DNA of 64,000 bases from NCBI GenBank assembly GCA_034766995.1, contig CM068314.1:10694201-10758200 (forward strand), in the 5' to 3' direction. Made by a program: the position numbers and the translations under genes. This document shows positions 46,642 to 57,110 of this stretch, in pieces. Source of the DNA: Acanthacorydalis orientalis (Eukaryota; Arthropoda; Insecta; Megaloptera; Corydalidae). Each line of letters begins with the position of its first letter. Position 1 is the stretch's first letter. Under the pieces are notes generated by a model. It was not told where the DNA came from. It worked only from the letters and a program-made list of their open reading frames with translations, and did no database searches.

Positions 46642-48843
46642 CTAGATAGGAAAATAAAATCGTGTCGTTTATTTGAAAAGATTGAAACAAGAACATGTTA
46701 AATGGTGTTATCATGCATTAGACGATGAATTTCATGTGAAAATCAATTGTGTGAGTATATTAAGACTTTTACGGTCAGATTCAAAAAAATATTTTAAGAT
46801 CAATAAAGCGAGAATCCAATTTTTATCACAATGTCTAAATTTACTTTCATAATTTATTTTTTCACTCACTCCACAAATCACAAAAGAATTTTTTGATCAA
46901 AAATTCATATGCGCATGTGTGTGTTATTTTTATCACTTTTAATCCATTGAATTTTCACAAAATTTTATGTTTGAGGCCATTAAATGAAATTTATAACTTT
47001 AGCTAGCAATGTTAACCGCCCAGACTATCTCAATTACATTAATCTTTTACACTCCAGCCATTGGTATAATATGAAATATAATACCAATGGTACAACCATA
47101 TATCATGATTATCTTTGAAAAATGAGAGTACATATTTAAATGTTCGACAGCGAAGTTTATATATAAAAATCTACATCTGTGAATCCTGTACATCGCACGT
47201 CTTTGTCTTAGACCATGTGATATACAGAACGTGTTTTATTAAAATTATTGGCAAAGATTTTTCTGTATCTCAGCTCTCTAGGAATGACAGCGGCACCATT
47301 GAAATATGAAAAAAAGAACAATCAAAAATGATAAACAATCAATTACTGAATATGTTTGATTATAAACATTTTATTGGATTGTAAAGCGAGTAAATAATTA
47401 TTTTTTTATTGGCCGTATTTTTCAAATGGGATGATTAATGTTTTTTCCGAATATCTCTTTGCTCACAAAATCGAAAGTAGTATTTATAGAGTTAGGTTTA
47501 GACAGACCAAATGATATAGGAATGTATGATGAACAGACAGGCAGAAAAACAGTCAGACACATGGAGAGACAGAGAGAGAAATAATAACGCATTTACCTGC
47601 AGTGAACAACGATAGGACAGGACCGACCTCTGTATGACTTGTTTACTTTCCTGGAAAACAAAACGATTATTTTAAACATCGAAACATACCTTCCACTTTC
47701 TATATATATTTACAAACCTTCGGAATTCAAGAAGTGCTTTCGTTGATGATGGTACTCCCATATCGGGCCATGACAAGAAATGGAATTGTGTAACTGTACG
47801 AGTTTCACCCGTTTTAATATTCTTCAAATAGAAACTGCGTACAAGGTAATCGTCACACCATATGTGTTCGCTAACTAGATGAACTTCGTAAATATGATAG
47901 AGTTCAGAACCTTCTTCAGGCCAGTATCGATGACACATCGCAACACCGCCTTCTGTTAAACGTGTAAGCATTACCATTACAACAGAACCCTGTTCCCAAA
48001 TCATTTGCCAGAAATCAGCGGCCGTATTAGGTAGAGGACCTTGTGTTGATATATATGCAGGATTGCGTGGATCATGATCGGTCTGTTAATGAAATATATA
48101 TTTCAACATTTCCTTTATTAACAATTTCAAAACATATCTTGTTGTATTATACTTACAATAGTAGATGCATTGATATAATCACTACCAGCGGCGTTAGCGA
48201 GCTGACCTAAAACGACTCTGGAGTGATCATACGGTAAAACATGAGGGTTCCTGTTTTTATCGACATTCTCTGGCCGAGTCGCCTCGGTTGTTGCACATGG
48301 TTCAGCTTCATACGCACAAAGTGCAACCCATTCTTGTTCAAGACGATCTTTATTTTTAAGATGATCTTCCATATATGACTATAAAATCATATTTAAATAA
48401 ATTTAAATATGAATACAGTACTAATTTAGAAAACGCAGTGAAATAAAAAAAAAAGAAAAAAGAAACTCACCAGAACCATGTGACCGGTTGAAATATCCAT
48501 ATTAGATAAAGCAGGTTCCTCACTCCTAAATAAAATGAACTCGAATAAGTATATGTATGTCAAGAAAAAAAATATTTTTATTATATTTTATACTATACGT
48601 CTTTGTAAGCAAACAATATACGTATTTTATTAAAATTTCTTACCAAGAAGATGTGCTGGATCTGCTCGATGGACTATGTTGTGAACCACCTTCGGATTCT
48701 CGTGACAATGACGTTATCCGACCGTGGACGCTTTCTGGTTTCTCTCCAGGAACACCTGAAGGTGCTGGCTGAGTACCCTTACTTGCCATACGTGATCTAC
48801 ATAGATCCTTTAAAATATATTTATGATATTAGAACTGAAACGA

Positions 48844-48895
<52 letters not shown>

Positions 48896-51800
48896 TAATT
48901 ATCAAATATTGTTTTGAATTCAATATTATTTAATAAGAATATTACAATCTTAAGCTAAAACCAAACGAGAACAAACGTTATAATAAACAAATTACAATAA
49001 AATACAACAATGTTAAATATTAGTTGCAAAAAATAATTTGATGCCTTTAAAATGATTCAATTATAACTGTTTTAAGTTAAAAAAAATGTCATCGTTTTAG
49101 GATTTTGAAGTGCCAACCATAACATTTAACTTGTTAGCTGTGTCGCTCTATTTTAAAAGTGTGTATCTACATTGTGTCGCAAAAATGAAGGGATGACAAG
49201 AATACTCGTCAAACAGAGAGTATATGTAGCTGCTGTAAAATTTAATTAAATTGTAACGAAATGGCATTTGATTTTTTTTGAAAAATCAATAATTTTATTG
49301 CTCAAAGTCATCTTCATAACGAGCATACTCGTCATACACAGCTAACAGGTATAAAATACTATAAATGTTGGCCAAGCAGTTGGCATAACCTCACAAAATA
49401 GCATTGAATACAATGGCGTCTGAAAAGCAGCATATTAGGCGTTACATACTTTTCGTATTTAAATTGAAAAAAAATAAACCGATGCCGCAGGAATGATTTG
49501 TTAAGCTTTGGAGGAAGGTGTAACTCATTAAACATGGAATAAACGCCAAAACAGTGGAAGAAGTCCGAAAATGCATTACAATTTTATCGACTTAAATCTC
49601 CTATCTTTTTTTCGACAAGGGATTCGTCAATTACCCGACAGATGGAACAATGTTCTACAAAATAACCGAAGGCATTTTAGGATTGAAATGTATTCCATTT
49701 TTCCATAAAAACAATCATTTTCTATAAAAAAAACACCGAATTAATTTGTACACCTAATCAATAGACTATAATATCAATATTTCCTAAAGAAAAAATATTA
49801 ACTGTCGCTACAAAAAAAAATACTTAAATAGATATCGAAAAAAATAGAAATATATCACCTATTACCAGAAAGCTTACGGCGAGATTTGGTACCTAATCTT
49901 CCATTACTAGTATTTTATGAATTTAAATGGATTAATTCATTGTTTGTGTTCCTTTTTTTTAATGGATAGTCTTCTAAAAAACTTTATTTGAACTTGCATT
50001 AATTGAAAAAACAAATAAATTGTTATTTGATTTCTCAACTAACTATTCATTATTTTATATTTTAACGTAATTTAAATTTTATTTTCTTTATATATAAATG
50101 AAATTTGTTCAATTTATATTTAAAAAAAAGAATGATTGTAATATTCAATTCTCTCGGAAAAAAAACAATAATGATAATTTTTCATGATAAATTGACTTGA
50201 TTAGCATAATTGACACTTCATTTTTTTTTATTTACCTGATAATCCCTACTTGCTTCAGTATCATGACCCGAAACATCACCCGCTGCTAAATCTTGTAATT
50301 TACGTCGAGACGCTGCATGACGTCTTAGTAAAGCCAGAGTGCCGCCCGCTAATACAACAGCTGCTAAAAGACAACCCGCTAATAAAACACGCCCTTCGCT
50401 GAAGACCCAGGCATCGCCAGTTGGTGTAATTGTGGCCCAACGTACCACAGGTAGTTTCGTCTAAACATAATTATTTGAGCTATAAACGTCGATTTATTTT
50501 AAAGTGCATCTTATAAATTTAAAAGAAAAATAATTATTTATAATTAGCGATAAGAAATAATTAACGTTTTACATACAATATTGTTTAAAACAATTTTTTT
50601 GAGAGAAAAATCGGTAAACATCTATTAATTTATTTTAAATAGAAAAAGGCAATTCAATAAGTTTACAAAACTGACCTTATCACCTATTCCTGCAGAAGTA
50701 ACTTCAACACCAGTTCGTTCCTTTAATGCGTCCTTTAATTCATCTGAAATTTATCATATATTTATTCATAAAATATATATTTTTAATATTATACACTCAT
50801 TTATGAAAAATGTATTAATCACTAAACTAAAAAACACTATATAGTGATTCAACTTAGGCTTCCACACAAAAGTATTAAAAAAACGCAAAAATATATAAAA
50901 AAAAACATATTATTCTCAATTTAGTATTTTAGTTCAATTGTATTTTAATATTGAATTGAACTAAAATACTAAATAAAAAATAACATGGCTTTTCTTAACC
51001 CCTGCGCCCTCTTTTAATATTTCCATGTGGAAGCCTAAATTGAATCATTTATATAATTTTAATAGAAAAATCAAAAATCAAACAATAAAGTGTTAAAACT
51101 CTATTTTCTGTTACTTGTCTTTATAAAAAATAAATATATTTTAATTAAAGAAAATAGTTACCTATTTTCAATGCTACAGTTGATGCATTTAATCCTAAGT
51201 CATTAGGTTCTACTTTAAACGTGACCTCGTTCCTTTCGATTCTAGAAAATAATTTAATCGTAAAAATATTTTTATTCGCGAAATAAATACCAAGTTTATT
51301 GAAATATACCTACCTAGTATGAGAAAAACTGTCGTATTTTAAATGAAGTAGTTCGGCAAGAACGTTAACTATATGGTTTCCTTCTCTCCATGTTCTGAGA
51401 CTAAAAATTTGGGATTATAAATGCTATTATATAGTTTAACAGGGAACAGTTAATGAAAATCATTACATATTTTCCATTCACAAATGAATTTTGCACGAAG
51501 CCCAAAAACCACAAAAAGATCTAATTAATATTCAACAAATGATTATTGATCTTTTATGATTGTGCTTTATACGCATTTCGATGGTGGTGCCGTTATAGTC
51601 AAAGTGCCAAGGAAAAAGTGAAAAATCTTTTTAGTGATTCGTGGGATGAGAAAAATTCGTTTGTGGAAGGAATTGTAACCAATATCAGAACGATATTATT
51701 GTCAATTAATTAGTGTTATAAACTGTTTTATAATACAGATGTTAAGCAACTGATTAATACCGTTGTTAATTGACAGCGTTGGTGTTATTCCCATTTATTT

Positions 51801-51907
51801 ATTCCCATTCATCATTCATACATGTCGTTTTTCAATATTAATTTTTTATATTAAAAATCGACACTGTCAAAATTAACACAAATACAAAAGTGAAATAGAA
51901 ATATTCG

Positions 51908-51952
<45 letters not shown>

Positions 51953-52240
51953 AATAAGAAAATGAGTAAGTGAGAGGAAGACTATTGTATAAGAAGTATT
52001 AAACTTCATAAGACACACCTCAATATTCAATGAATATTTGATTCCTTACAGAAGATTCTGTTATTCATATTATTGTAAAAGATATCTTGTGATGTTTATT
52101 CATGAAACTTTGGATATTAATAAAGTTTTTTAATTATAAATATTATTTCTTTGTTTTGATATAATAATAAGTTTTTTCCATATTGTATTTTAATTTTGTA
52201 AACATGAATTCAATGCTTCCATCCATTTTCAGTTTTAAAT

Positions 52241-52304
<64 letters not shown>

Positions 52305-55300
52305 TATACATACATATATTTCTTTAATTTACCTGTCTTTGAAATCCATATAAGCATAAGATGTATCCACATCGTATTGATCATGCGAATTCATTTCAGT
52401 AATCGCATCCAGTTCATTTTCATGACTTAATTCCTTTTTTACTTTTTTATCCGATATATCATTTGATTTAATCTCTGAAAATTACATATTCAAATAACAA
52501 GTAAACAAATATACAAAAGCCCGTTCATTATTTATTTTATATAAAACAGTAAGTCTTCATCAAATAGTCATTCATATATATCAGTGGAATGGTGTCTATA
52601 ATAATAACGGGTACGCCAGTGGAGCGGGAAATTTTAAAAGCAGGCTAATTCACTTACCCTTGGAGTAAGAGGGTAAAATTAAGTTATACATTGTTAGTTA
52701 TTCGTAGCCATTTAGTAAGCATTCAGTAGTGGTCCGATGCACATAGAGCTTTCGCTGTGAAATCATTTTACATAAATGGCGAGTTTATTACAACTGTACA
52801 ACGGCTAATTCGCAATAATTATAACATTCCGCGTCGTAGGCAAGTATCGACCAGACACGCCAACAACTTGTTGGTTCAGAAGTTTAAGGAAACTATTTCA
52901 TATTATATATGAAACATCAAGGGTCCAGAAGAACAGTAAGAACTCCAGGAGACATTGATCGTGTTAGAATTGCTATACCGCATAGCCCACAATGTGATTA
53001 CAACAATTCTGATACAAAAATTAATTCTGTTTCCACACATTAAATGGTTCCAGAAAGATAGGCCAACAAGTTATACCGCTAGAGTATCCATGGCTGCTGT
53101 AAGAGCGCTCTTTCTGAACCATATGATTTCCAAAAATGGAGATGTTATTTGGCCAGCAAGATACCCAGATTTGAGGGCGTGTGATTATTTTCTTTGGGGT
53201 TATGTAAAGAGCAGAATATATATTGATCGTTCACACATTATTCCTAAACTTAAATTAAAAATCCAAGAAACAATTGCGATAATTCCACAGACATGTTAAG
53301 ACGCGCAATGGAAAATTCCCGAATAAAATAACTGGAATGCGTGCACCAAAATGGTGGTTATCTATCAAGCATTATTAGAAAAAATAAAATGGCCCGACAT
53401 ACCTAATAAGAATATGTTAACAAAATTATATAAAAGTGAAAATTTATTTAATTATTGCGTTTTGAAATTTTCCCGTTCCTCTAACGCACTTTATACAACA
53501 TCCTACTTCTATTAGTTGTTTTCTACTTTATTATCTGCCATTATTATAATATACCAAAACAGAACGGACGAATTAATGCAGAAAATATGATACTTTGAAA
53601 TTTAATAATAATATTTGATACAAATTAACACATTTGTACAAATGACGTCTAAAGTCATCAGTTAAATCAAAAATTCATATTGCTTGTTTATTTGAATATA
53701 AATGTTTATACAGCGCATTTTCTAAAATGATGGTCTAAAAAGATTTAGTGACCTTTACTGTTTTGAAATTGATACTGAAATTAGATCCAAAATATAAACA
53801 CTAATGATTAATTTATAGTGGGGAATTTTTTAAGAAGAATTGAGACAATTATAGTACGCACGATCCTGTTAAATTAGTTTGAAACAATTAATAGAATTAA
53901 CTTTCTATAAATAGTAGTACTAAAATAATATTTGCTGATTTAATGAATTATTAAAGTGCTCAATTTTAATATAAAACTTAAATTATCAAAATAAAAATTT
54001 TTGATATTGCCTCACCGTTATTTGTATTGATATGTTCGGGTTGAGGATTAAGTTTTGTGTTAAAAGGAGGACCTGGTTTTTTCACATCAAGGCGTTCTCG
54101 TCTTTTAAACCCCCATTCATCGTTGTCTAGTTCACTCATTATCTCCTCATTAAGAGCTTCGTTGTTCTGTGCTAAATTGCCTGAAAAAAAGAATATATAT
54201 AATACAAAATATAAATGTTATTATTTAATTAATGACTCATTTTATAAACACAAGCATCTAAAATCCGAAGAGAAAATAATTCAATTTACATAAGTACCTG
54301 TTCCTGGCGTTTCCGGTACAAAAACTATTCCGCCTTCGGTATATACTCCAGCTTTGAGATTCTCTTCCGGATTTCTCTCTTGAAACTTGTTCCCGATCTG
54401 AAGAATGTCTTTAGACTCATGTTCAGGGTACATGCGTGATTGTTCTTTATGTTTCAGTTCTCTAAAAATCTCCTTATCGTTGTAGTTTTCATTCACATTT
54501 TGTATATTGTGCATTTCACGAAAAGGTGATTGATTATTCTCTTCTTTCTGACTTATACTAACAGGTAGTTCATCAACAGTACGAAAGAATTCCGGTTCTT
54601 GCATTGTCGATCCAGTGTCTTCGTAATTCTCATCGTCCTCATAATAAATCCTTGGTTCAGAAGCTTCGCTCGCATAATCTAACATGTGCTGTGCGTCGTT
54701 AGCTTTTTCAAAAATACCACGCGAATTCATTCTGTTGTATGCTCTTATTTGTGCTAATTTATTTCTTAAACGTTGTGCTTCTTCACTATCAAGCCATGTT
54801 TGAATCAAAGCATCATCTGGGATGGTATTGAAATTTTTTTGAAAACTTCCATCATTTTCTTCGAAATCATCAGGTAAAATAGATCTCAAAATATCGACAT
54901 TTTCAGGCTTAAGTAAATATTCCATATCATCAGGTCTCAAGTGTAATTTATTTAAATATTCAATAACTGGTAAAAATTCTTCAGGATCTTGTTCCGAATC
55001 ATCAGGAATAACTACGTCGTCATCAGATTCTGTATACCTCGTATCAAAATTCATGGTGTTCGGATCGGTTTCTGCTAGAGGTTGTGTCATAAATCTATCG
55101 GTTCCATCAAAATTATCTGAATAACCGATAACGGATTGACCAGGAGGATACATCTGATTAGCTTGAGCTGTTAAGAATGTCTCTGGATCGATATTAAACG
55201 ACAGTCCTGAAAGTTCGCTATTTTCAGCTAGATAGGGGGATTTGTTATTAGGGAATTGAGGTAGAACATTGATGAGGTCGCGTGTTTCTTGTCCGAGTCG

Positions 55301-56367
55301 AAAATCTTGCGGAGTGTTATATTCACGGGAAAATATTGCGCCGCGGCTTGATCTACGATGCATTGCTGGAATGAAAGCCAATTCTTCCAACTCGTGCGTA
55401 GATTTTTTTGTTATTTCTGGATGTGGCATATTATCATATAACTGTTGTGGACTATACACATCCGAATCGTCGATTTCTCCAATTACTAATAACATAAAAT
55501 AAATAATTTATTTTTTCTTAAATCTCAAAAAAGATTAAACTCTAATAAAATTTTACAGTTTATTACCTTCAGCAAGTAGTTGATTTGTAGGTACATTAGA
55601 AACTCTAGTTTCAATAAAATTTTCGTCAATAGGTTCTACAGCAAGTACCTCATCTTCGGGAGAAGGATAATAAATTTCGTCAGCAAAATCTGCATGAGGA
55701 TCAACAACACTAGGAGTGAATCGAACAAAAGCAACTGGTTCATCCATTTCTTCGTCCGTTTCTACTTCATCGAACGGAACATCTTCTAGTTTTCGATCGA
55801 TCAAATGTATACATTGTTCTGGCTCAAAATCAAGCCTACAATTAAAATTAGAAAATAAGAAGACTCGATTTATTATATTAATTTCGCAAAAAATTGTTCA
55901 TGGTTTGACAATAAATACGTTCATTATGATAAAGAAATATTTTAGTCATTTATTTCATTTATATATGTTTAAATATTAACAAGAGACATTTTTTTATTCA
56001 TCGATACAAAAATAATATATCGTCTACGATCTGTTTTATTTCAAAATAACTGCAGTTTCCTCTCAATTACAAACATATATTTATCTTGGATAATGTGTGA
56101 GAATATATGCAGAGCATGTAGAACATACCGCGTATATATAAATTGCACACCACTGGCGATAATGAATATTTACGTACCCGTGATGGAGGGCGTATAACAT
56201 TCCTTGTAAACGACATTGAGTATGTGGGTGATTCCAACGATATCCGAGCGCCAGTAATCGATGTAACTCATGCTTCAATTCGTGTAGTTGACTATGCGTC
56301 AAAGATGAGAAACGATGCAAGTCTTCTTCATCTGCATTCCGCTGCACGCACCGCCCGAACGCAAGGT
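46383..56367 (-). CDS. ia2: IA-2/phogrin-type receptor PTP-like protein (PTPRN family), fifteen exons, 5' partial
   Basis: A single-pass pseudo-phosphatase of dense-core secretory granules; the family supports granule biogenesis and insulin-like peptide secretion. Exons joined on the - strand, all in phase: 56178-56367, 55567-55835, 54298-55485, 54016-54180, 52333-52474, 51314-51400, 51162-51241, 50676-50743, 50236-50460, 48644-48807, 48471-48525, 48157-48378, 47718-48082, 47597-47650, 46383-46641. They encode about 1,176 residues: a RESP18-like region, a long acidic linker, the SEA-like mature ectodomain (about 640-728), a membrane helix (about 753-773) and one PTP domain (about 890-1165). 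The signature reads [12 protein letters not shown], with Asp where active PTPs have Ala, and KNRNP replaces the substrate-binding KNRY. Both fit an inactive enzyme. The WPD loop keeps its Asp, as in vertebrate phogrin but unlike IA-2 (WPA). Vertebrate proteins are about 980-1,015 residues; the extra length is the linker. The signal-peptide exon was not found. Confidence 0.95.
46838..46925. mobile_element. Palindromic repeat family 1, copy I (left arm, inside ia2 intron)
   Basis: TTTACTTTCATAATTTATTT, TTTCACTCACTCCACAAATC and TTTTTTGATCAAAAATTCAT match the left arm; the loop begins with ATGCGCATG. The remainder is missing. Confidence 0.6.
47058..47090. repeat. Near-perfect short hairpin in ia2 intron
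   Basis: CCATTGGTATAATAT, loop GAA, ATATAATACCAATGG: fourteen of fifteen positions pair. It may be a small foldback remnant. Confidence 0.7.
47597..47650 (-). CDS. ia2: ia2 exon 14
   Basis: A 54-base exon between TTTTCCAG and GTAAAT encoding [17 protein letters not shown], then the first two bases of Ser. It places the catalytic Cys and the following Asp on different exons. Confidence 0.93.
47718..48082 (-). CDS. ia2: ia2 exon 13: PTP core with WPD loop
   Basis: Encodes [73 protein letters not shown] and [16 protein letters not shown]. The invariant PTP motif QGPL and the WPD loop are both here. Donor GTTTGT is non-consensus beyond GT. Confidence 0.95.
48157..48378 (-). CDS. ia2: ia2 exon 12: start of PTP domain
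   Basis: Encodes [57 protein letters not shown] and SDYINASTI. The pTyr-recognition Tyr of KNRY is Asn here, consistent with loss of catalysis. The exon is bounded by TTTTATAG and GTAAGT. Confidence 0.95.
48471..48525 (-). CDS. ia2: ia2 exon 11
   Basis: Encodes [18 protein letters not shown], equivalent to the vertebrate juxtamembrane stretch ending [11 protein letters not shown]. Donor GTGAGT. Confidence 0.93.
48644..48807 (-). CDS. ia2: ia2 exon 10: juxtamembrane region
   Basis: Starts [20 protein letters not shown], continues [18 protein letters not shown] and ends SSRSSTSSW. The Ser-rich SPSS element is conserved with vertebrate IA-2. Confidence 0.93.
48846..48890. repeat. (AT)n microsatellite in ia2 intron
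   Basis: Pure AT run starting 38 bases upstream of exon 10, close to where the branch point would lie. Confidence 0.95.
49090..49758 (+). mobile_element. Mariner family M2 deletion derivative, copy 2
   Basis: The frame from the ATG at 49,413 reads [18 protein letters not shown], later ALEEGVTH, then joins in another frame to [17 protein letters not shown], which is the extreme C-terminus of a mariner transposase. The catalytic centre is deleted at a junction shared with the copy at 6,783-7,214. The right end ACACCGAATTAATTTGTACA is mariner-like. It lies antisense to ia2. Confidence 0.8.
50236..50460 (-). CDS. ia2: ia2 exon 9: transmembrane helix
   Basis: Encodes [18 protein letters not shown], the hydrophobic [20 protein letters not shown], then the positive stop-transfer stretch [10 protein letters not shown] and ends EASRDYQ. 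The charge pattern puts the following PTP domain in the cytosol. Confidence 0.95.
50676..50743 (-). CDS. ia2: ia2 exon 8: end of mature ectodomain
   Basis: Encodes [20 protein letters not shown] then DK, corresponding to the last helix and strand of the SEA-like ectodomain. Confidence 0.9.
50846..51046. mobile_element. Long inverted-repeat hairpin (MITE-like) in ia2 intron
   Basis: About 200 bases fold back on themselves. The outer arms are GATTCAACTTAGGCTTCCAC and GTGGAAGCCTAAATTGAATC; the innermost arms TTTAGTATTTTAGTTCAATT and AATTGAACTAAAATACTAAA are perfect over 20 bases. TATA-type sequence lies on both sides. It has no reading frame. Confidence 0.85.
51162..51241 (-). CDS. ia2: ia2 exon 7
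   Basis: Encodes [20 protein letters not shown] and TVALKI, matching the central strands of the ectodomain (vertebrate VTFRIRHNEQNL). Bounded by TTTTCTAG and GTAACT. Confidence 0.9.
51314..51400 (-). CDS. ia2: ia2 exon 6
   Basis: Encodes [20 protein letters not shown] then KYDSFSHT, the first helix of the ectodomain (vertebrate LLELLAEHLHM). Confidence 0.9.
51470..51700. mobile_element. Palindromic repeat family 1, copy J (ia2 intron)
   Basis: The left arm (CATTCACAAATGAATTTTGC, CACAAAAAGATCTAA), loop (TTATGATTGTGCTTTATACG, CATTTCGATGGTGGTGCCG) and right arm (GTGGGATGAGAAAAATTCG, TTTGTGGAAGGAATTGTAAC) end in ATATCAGAACGATATT, which pairs with the GTTCTGATA start of copy H. Confidence 0.7.
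51910..51951. repeat. (AT)n microsatellite in ia2 intron
   Basis: Pure AT run. Confidence 0.95.
52243..52301. repeat. (AT)n microsatellite in ia2 intron
   Basis: Pure AT run about 30 bases downstream of the exon 5 donor. Confidence 0.95.
52333..52474 (-). CDS. ia2: ia2 exon 5: linker into mature ectodomain
   Basis: Encodes a charged stretch ([20 protein letters not shown]) and then [14 protein letters not shown], which aligns with the start of the ectodomain fold (vertebrate YGYIVTD). A KK pair lies in the charged stretch and could be a processing site. Confidence 0.88.
52590..53505 (+). mobile_element. Tc1/mariner-superfamily element remnant (WPARSPDL type) in ia2 intron
   Basis: The inverted ends GGAGCGGGAAATTTTAAAA (52,620) and, reverse complement, GGAACGGGAAAATTTCAAAA (53,461-53,480) bound the remnant. 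N-terminal pieces read [19 protein letters not shown]. The C-terminal half (53,028-53,299) reads [28 protein letters not shown]-like, [20 protein letters not shown] and [16 protein letters not shown]. In intact relatives FQQDGAT and WPARSPDLxxCDxFLWG carry catalytic acidic residues. Central coding sequence is missing and frames are broken. It lies antisense to ia2. Confidence 0.8.
54016..54180 (-). CDS. ia2: ia2 exon 4: linker with basic cleavage-like site
   Basis: Encodes [38 protein letters not shown] and [19 protein letters not shown] and KK could be prohormone-convertase sites that release the mature form, as occurs in the family; this is an inference. Confidence 0.85.
54298..55485 (-). 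CDS. ia2: ia2 exon 3: long acidic linker
   Basis: One 1,188-base exon encodes about 396 residues of low-complexity, Asp/Glu/Asn-rich luminal sequence (for example [20 protein letters not shown]). It begins [18 protein letters not shown] and ends PETPGTG. No domain is recognised. It explains most of the extra length compared with vertebrate IA-2. Confidence 0.88.
55567..55835 (-). CDS. ia2: ia2 exon 2
   Basis: Encodes [40 protein letters not shown] and [15 protein letters not shown], ending NQLLAE. The start continues the Cys-containing RESP18-like region; the remainder is acidic. Confidence 0.88.
56178..56367 (-). CDS. ia2: ia2 exon 1 in window: RESP18-like region
   Basis: Encodes [58 protein letters not shown] and LHHG. 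LAFGRC corresponds to GLFGQC of vertebrate IA-2. The exon begins after TTTTTAAAG in phase 2, so at least one earlier exon with the signal peptide must exist. Confidence 0.88.
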
Positions 56368-57085
56368 CTTTAAAAATAATGGAATCAAATATATTTCTGA
56401 AGAAATATATTTGAAAATATTCGCAGACATATATTTCATTGAAAGATTTATGAAAGTCTAAGAATTTAACATTTGAAATATAGTGTATTTTATGAAATTA
56501 TATACATATTTATATATATATATATACAATTTTTTATAGTTTTTTAGCTCTATTGAAATACACAAAACGACTAAATTATAGATAGTGTAATCAGTTTAAT
56601 TGCATTTGTAACATCATTACTGCATATCTTTTTTAATTTTAGCCTAAGAAGCAGAGAAGTTGATTTTTTATTTTTTTTTACTTATGTCAAATACTTTACA
56701 TAACAATGAAATATAATTGTTATTTTTATTTTTTTGTATATTGTAGTAAGTTCTAGCTTATAATTATATTACTCTTGTAGTCTTTGTTCTTTCAGATCAT
56801 TTAAGTTTCTGTTTTCTACTACTGTTTCAGCGTATCTACGATATTTAGATAAATTAAGATAACTCAGACATCTAAATCAAATTAATTCGATTATCTAAAA
56901 CATTGTTTTTTTTAAAAAAAAATACTTGAAAATGTTAGGAGAGATGAAACGAGTAAGAGGAGAGAGAAACAAATTATTTTTTCACTGTTAACAAAACATT
57001 TTTTCTGGCTGTAAATAATTATTGATCATGTTGTTCTCGAGATCTTTTTTCTACACCATCAGTTGTAGTCTAATCTCCGCGACCA

Positions 57086-57110
57086 GTTTCGACACATGTG
57101 CCATCTTCAG
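57086..57110 (-). ncRNA. Hammerhead-ribozyme-like core, possible Penelope-type remnant
   Basis: On the - strand: CTGAAGA, TGGCACATGTGTC, GAAAC, with GGCA pairing UGUC (one G-U). A GUC follows three bases later, as expected of a hammerhead cleavage site with a very short stem III. The flanking AGATTAGACTACAACTGATG resembles recurrent insect repeat ends. The motif is near-identical in core to 16,782-16,806. Stem I is unconvincing. Confidence 0.3.

Larger units (their letters stand above)
46642..47596 (-). other. ia2 intron with repeat remnants
   Basis: Contains palindromic copy I (46,838-46,925), a hairpin at 47,058-47,090 and a GACAGACAG-type tract near 47,520-47,580. Confidence 0.7.
48808..50235 (-). 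other. ia2 intron with mariner M2 copy
   Basis: A 1.4-kb intron between the membrane-helix exon and exon 10; it contains the M2 copy at 49,090-49,758. Confidence 0.8.

Noticed and set aside
53028..53299. + strand frame as a host protein-coding exon inside ia2
   Set aside because: The [17 protein letters not shown] block and flanking inverted ends identify a transposase remnant.
55269..55502. Open frames on the + strand opposite ia2 exons 1-3
   Set aside because: They are antisense shadows of verified exons without splice or domain support.
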